Positions 8,812 through 11,117 of a stretch of 11,117 bases of DNA are shown in pieces. The DNA is taken from assembly GCA_004211235.1 (NCBI GenBank), contig SEEY01000072.1:1-11117 (forward strand), in the 5' to 3' direction. Each line of letters starts with the position of its first letter. The stretch's first letter is position 1. The position numbers and the translations under genes were made by a program. The stretch comes from Rubrivivax sp. (GTDB lineage Bacteria > Pseudomonadota > Gammaproteobacteria > Burkholderiales > Burkholderiaceae). The notes under the pieces were generated by a model. It saw nothing but the letters and a program-made list of their open reading frames with translations, did no database searches and was not told the DNA's origin.

Positions 8812-9609
8812 ATGCCCGTGGTTCACAGCTCCTTCTACCGTTTTACCCCGATCGCCGACCCGGCCGCCTTCGCCGAATGGCTGCGTGAACGTGGCGCTGC
8901 GCTGGGGTTGGGCGGCGTCATCCTCGTCGCCGAAGAAGGGCTCAGTGCCGCCATCGCCGCCGAGGCGGAGGCGGTGCAAAAGTTTGAAACCGAACTGCAA
9001 ACGCGGCCCGGCCTGGCCGACCTGCACTTCAAGCACAACGCCTGCGAGCGCCGCCCGTTCAGCCGCCTCAAGGTCTCGGTCAAGCGCGAGATCGTCGCCT
9101 TCGGCATTCCCGGCGTACGGGGCGACGCCACCGACACCCACGTCAGCCCGCAGCGCTGGCGCGAGCTGCTGGCCGACCCCGACACCGTGGTGCTCGACAA
9201 CCGCAACACGTTCGAGTTCAAGCTCGGCCGTTTCCGCGGCGCCGTCGATCCCGGCGTGGCCCACTTCCGCGACTTCCCGGCCTATGTCGAGGCGCACCGC
9301 GACGAATGGCAGGGCCGGACCGTGGCGATGTACTGCACCGGCGGCATCCGCTGTGAGAAGACGGCGGCGTGGATGCAGCAACGCGGCTTGCAGGTGGCGC
9401 AGCTGGACGGCGGCATCCTGAACTACCTCGAAGCCTTCCCCGACGCCGCGGATGACTGGCAGGGCGAGTGCTACGTCTTCGACAAGCGCATCGCCATCGA
9501 CGCCGCCGGCCGCGAGACGGGCACCACGGCGGAGCAGGTCTTCACCGATCCGGCGGATGCCTGGCGGCTGAACCGTGCCCAGCGGCTCGACCCGGCCGCG
9601 GAGGATTGA
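8812..9609 (+). CDS. trhO: Rhodanese-domain tRNA uridine hydroxylase, TrhO/YceA family, short form
   Basis: A 265-residue homologue of E. coli TrhO (YceA), which helps form 5-hydroxyuridine at the wobble position (U34) of certain tRNAs. Residues 5-97 match the N-terminal alpha/beta domain (FYRFTPIADP, then SRLKVSVKREIVAFG). Residues 110-225 are the rhodanese domain with the characteristic loop YCTGGIRCEKTAAWM, giving Cys175 as the likely catalytic Cys and Cys181 as the second. Two departures are visible. The usual EGIN motif of the N-domain is replaced by EEGLSAA (41-47). The protein also stops about 40 residues after the rhodanese core, without the Cys-rich, probably metal-binding tail that takes the E. 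coli protein to about 350 residues. It may therefore be a specialised relative described only as a sulfurtransferase. No clear ribosome site precedes ATG 8812. The psd start lies 35 bases away on the other strand. Confidence 0.85.
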   Translation: MPVVHSSFYRFTPIADPAAFAEWLRERGAALGLGGVILVAEEGLSAAIAAEAEAVQKFETELQTRPGLADLHFKHNACERRPFSRLKVSVKREIVAFGIPGVRGDATDTHVSPQRWRELLADPDTVVLDNRNTFEFKLGRFRGAVDPGVAHFRDFPAYVEAHRDEWQGRTVAMYCTGGIRCEKTAAWMQQRGLQVAQLDGGILNYLEAFPDAADDWQGECYVFDKRIAIDAAGRETGTTAEQVFTDPADAWRLNRAQRLDPAAED

Positions 9610-9680
9610 TTCCCACAGATCGGAACAAAGCTTCCGCGCCGCTGCCGATGCAGTGCACGGCAAACGCAGACAATGCCACC

Positions 9681-9697
9681 GCGCGCCGCTTGCGCGC
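9681..9697 (+). other. Perfect 6-bp GC hairpin in the leader of the murA-like gene
   Basis: GCGCGC (9681-9686) and GCGCGC (9692-9697) form a perfect stem around a five-base loop CGCTT, ending 17 bases before ATG 9715. No T-run follows, so it is not a canonical terminator. The 105-base gap (9610-9714) between trhO and the murA-like gene shows nothing else that I can support. GACAAT at 9669-9674 resembles a -10 box but has no matching -35. A short GC palindrome is easily produced by chance in DNA of this composition. Confidence 0.25.
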
Positions 9698-9714
9698 ACT
9701 GAATCCCTCATTCG

Positions 9715-11043
9715 ATGTCCCACCTGATCGTCCACGGCGGCACGCCCCTCTCGGGCCGCATCACTCCCTCGGCCAACAAGAACGCCGTCCTGCCCATCCT
9801 GTGCGCCACGCTGCTGACGAAGCAGCCGGTGCGCCTGCGCGGCGTGCCCGAGATCACCGACGTGAAGAAGATCGTCGAAGTCTTCCGCAAGCTCGGCTCC
9901 ATGGTCGAGCTGGACTTCAAGACCGGCATCCTCGACGTCCACCACCGCGACACGCACTTCGACCCGGCCACCGACCGCCTGCCCGAGGAGATGCGCTCGT
10001 CCATCATGCTGGTGCCCGGCCTGATGGCCCGCTTCGGCGCAGCGCGCATCGAGGACGACGTCAAGGGCTGCACCCTGGGCGCGCGCGAGATCGACCCGCA
10101 TGTGGAGGTGTTCGAGCGCTTTGGCGCCAGCGTCGAGCGCCATCCGGACGGCCTGGTGGTGCGGGTGGTGCACCAGGCGGATGAGGGTGGCGCCAGCGGT
10201 CGACTGCAGGCCAACGACCACTGGACCGATTACGCCTCCGTCACGACGACCGAGAACTTCGTGCTCTGCGCGGCGCTTGCCGATGGCGTCTCGACGTTGA
10301 CCAATGCGGCCAGCGAGCCGCATGTGCAGGAGTTCTGCAACTTCATGTCGCTGCTGGGCGCGCAGATCGACGGCCATGGCACGTCCAAGCTGAAGATCAC
10401 CGGCGTGAAGGAGCTGGGCGGCGCGGACTACACCTTCACCGAGGACTTCCACGAGATCGTCACCTTCCTGGCCCTGGGCGCCATCACCGGCGGCAATGTG
10501 CAGGTCAAGAACGGCGCGCCGGAGATGTTCCCGCTGCTGGACCGCACCTTCGCGAAGTTCGGCGTGCAGATCGTCCACGAGGACGGCTGGAGCCGCTGCG
10601 TCACCGACGGCCCGTTGAAGGTGAAGGAACCCTTCACGCGCAACATTTTGCAAAAGGTGGAGGCCGCACCCTGGCCCTATGTGCCGGTGGACCTGCTGCC
10701 CATCTTCGTGGCCCTGGGCGTCAAGGCCGAGGGCAGCGTGATGTTCTGGAACAAGGTCTACGACGGCGCCATGGGCTGGACCAGCGAGCTGGCCAAGTTC
10801 GGCGCGCATGCGTTTCTCTCGGACCCGCATCGCATGATCACCTTCGGCGGCAAGCCGCTGAGCCCGGCAGAGGTCGAGAGCCCCTACATCATCCGTGTGG
10901 CCATCGCGCTGCTGATGGTGGCAGCCAGCATCCCCGGCAAGAGCGTGATCAAGAACGCGACGCCGATCCGCCGCGCGCATCCGAACTTCGTCGAGCACAT
11001 CGGCGAACTCGGTGCCCGCATGGAGTGGGTCGAGGGAGATTGA
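9715..11043 (+). CDS. murA: MurA-family enolpyruvyl transferase, divergent paralogue
   Basis: A 442-residue member of the EPSP synthase/MurA superfamily. Ordinary MurA transfers enolpyruvate from PEP to UDP-GlcNAc, the first committed step of peptidoglycan synthesis in the cytoplasm. Equivalents of key MurA residues are visible: Lys22-Asn23 in ANKNAVLP, Arg94 in EMRSSI, Cys119 in GCTLGAREIDPH (the PEP- and fosfomycin-reactive Cys), Arg124, Asp326 in PWPYVPVDL, Arg394 and Arg419/420. The C-terminal half differs from housekeeping MurA. The conserved TDMQAQF segment reads PVDLLPIF, and the ENRFMHVPEL segment reads NKVYDGAMGWTSEL. It also lies away from the usual murA neighbours. Database annotation would probably be UDP-GlcNAc 1-carboxyvinyltransferase, but it may be a second enzyme with a different acceptor. 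No purine-rich ribosome site precedes ATG 9715. That start is supported by the family-like N-terminus SHLIVHGG. Confidence 0.85.
   Translation: MSHLIVHGGTPLSGRITPSANKNAVLPILCATLLTKQPVRLRGVPEITDVKKIVEVFRKLGSMVELDFKTGILDVHHRDTHFDPATDRLPEEMRSSIMLVPGLMARFGAARIEDDVKGCTLGAREIDPHVEVFERFGASVERHPDGLVVRVVHQADEGGASGRLQANDHWTDYASVTTTENFVLCAALADGVSTLTNAASEPHVQEFCNFMSLLGAQIDGHGTSKLKITGVKELGGADYTFTEDFHEIVTFLALGAITGGNVQVKNGAPEMFPLLDRTFAKFGVQIVHEDGWSRCVTDGPLKVKEPFTRNILQKVEAAPWPYVPVDLLPIFVALGVKAEGSVMFWNKVYDGAMGWTSELAKFGAHAFLSDPHRMITFGGKPLSPAEVESPYIIRVAIALLMVAASIPGKSVIKNATPIRRAHPNFVEHIGELGARMEWVEGD
11032..11038 (+). promoter_or_regulatory. Shine-Dalgarno site for the GTG-start gene at 11044
   Basis: GAGGGAG lies inside the last codons of the murA-like gene and ends five bases before GTG 11044. 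The GTG directly follows the TGA stop at 11041-11043. This supports coupled translation and justifies calling a gene in the last bases of the window. Confidence 0.6.
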
Positions 11044-11117
11044 GTGTTGCGTTGGCTGTGCGCGGCCGCATGCCTGGTGGCCTCGGCCGTCCAGGCCGCG
11101 CCGCCCGCGGACACCAT
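11044..11117 (+). CDS. Start of a secreted protein of unknown function (partial)
   Basis: Twenty-four codons from a GTG start are visible before the window ends. Read with Met at the start, the product begins MLRWLCAAACLVASAVQA, then APPADT. This is a typical signal peptide: one Arg, a hydrophobic Ala/Leu/Cys/Val core, and VQA before a probable cleavage near residue 18. Cys10 sits mid-core without a proper lipobox, so a lipoprotein is not indicated. The gene starts directly after the murA-like stop with a strong ribosome site inside that gene, so the two are probably one transcript. The mature part is too short to name a family. A periplasmic binding protein or a cell-wall enzyme would both fit. 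Confidence 0.6.
   Translation, partial: MLRWLCAAACLVASAVQAAPPADT

Noticed and set aside
8743..10998. Long open frame (751 codons) on the - strand under trhO and the murA-like gene
   Set aside because: It has no domain, a low-complexity composition and full antisense overlap with two recognised enzymes. It is a GC-bias artefact.

Overview
This is a GC-rich, densely coding bacterial window. The codon use, the short intergenic gaps and the gene types point to a betaproteobacterium of the Burkholderiales, perhaps near Roseateles, Mitsuaria or Pelomonas. That placement is inferred from composition and family resemblance, not from a marker gene. I see no tRNA, rRNA, CRISPR array, insertion sequence or prophage, and no segment of foreign-looking composition.

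Left block (1-5598, + strand): a saccharide uptake and hydrolysis cluster. It opens with the last 14 codons of a gene whose tail resembles GH1 beta-glucosidases. A 133-base gap follows, holding an imperfect hairpin, a small AT-rich island and a good ribosome binding site. Then come a periplasmic sugar-binding protein, two inner-membrane permeases and a MalK/UgpC-type ATPase, which form a complete CUT1 ABC importer most like the glucose (Gts) type. A secreted GH30 glucosylceramidase-like hydrolase starts three bases after the ATPase gene. The likely logic is that GH30 releases glucose or short glucosides outside the cytoplasm, the importer brings them in, and the putative GH1 enzyme finishes hydrolysis.

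Middle block (5690-8776): a membrane-anchored c-di-GMP protein (about seven TM segments, PAS, degenerate GGDEF, intact EAL) on the + strand converges on psd (phosphatidylserine decarboxylase) on the - strand. The two coding ends overlap by 15 bases.

Right block (8812-11117, + strand): a rhodanese-type TrhO/YceA homologue starts 35 bases from psd, in divergent orientation. It lacks the Cys-rich tail of E. coli TrhO. It is followed by a MurA-family enolpyruvyl transferase that keeps the catalytic residues but differs from ordinary MurA in its C-terminal half. Right behind it begins a secreted or lipid-exposed protein of unknown type (GTG start, signal peptide), cut by the window edge.

Overall the window looks like ordinary chromosome. 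I found no convincing undescribed system. The points most worth a second look are the GH30/Gts-type cassette and its true substrate, the divergent MurA paralogue, and the tail-less TrhO.
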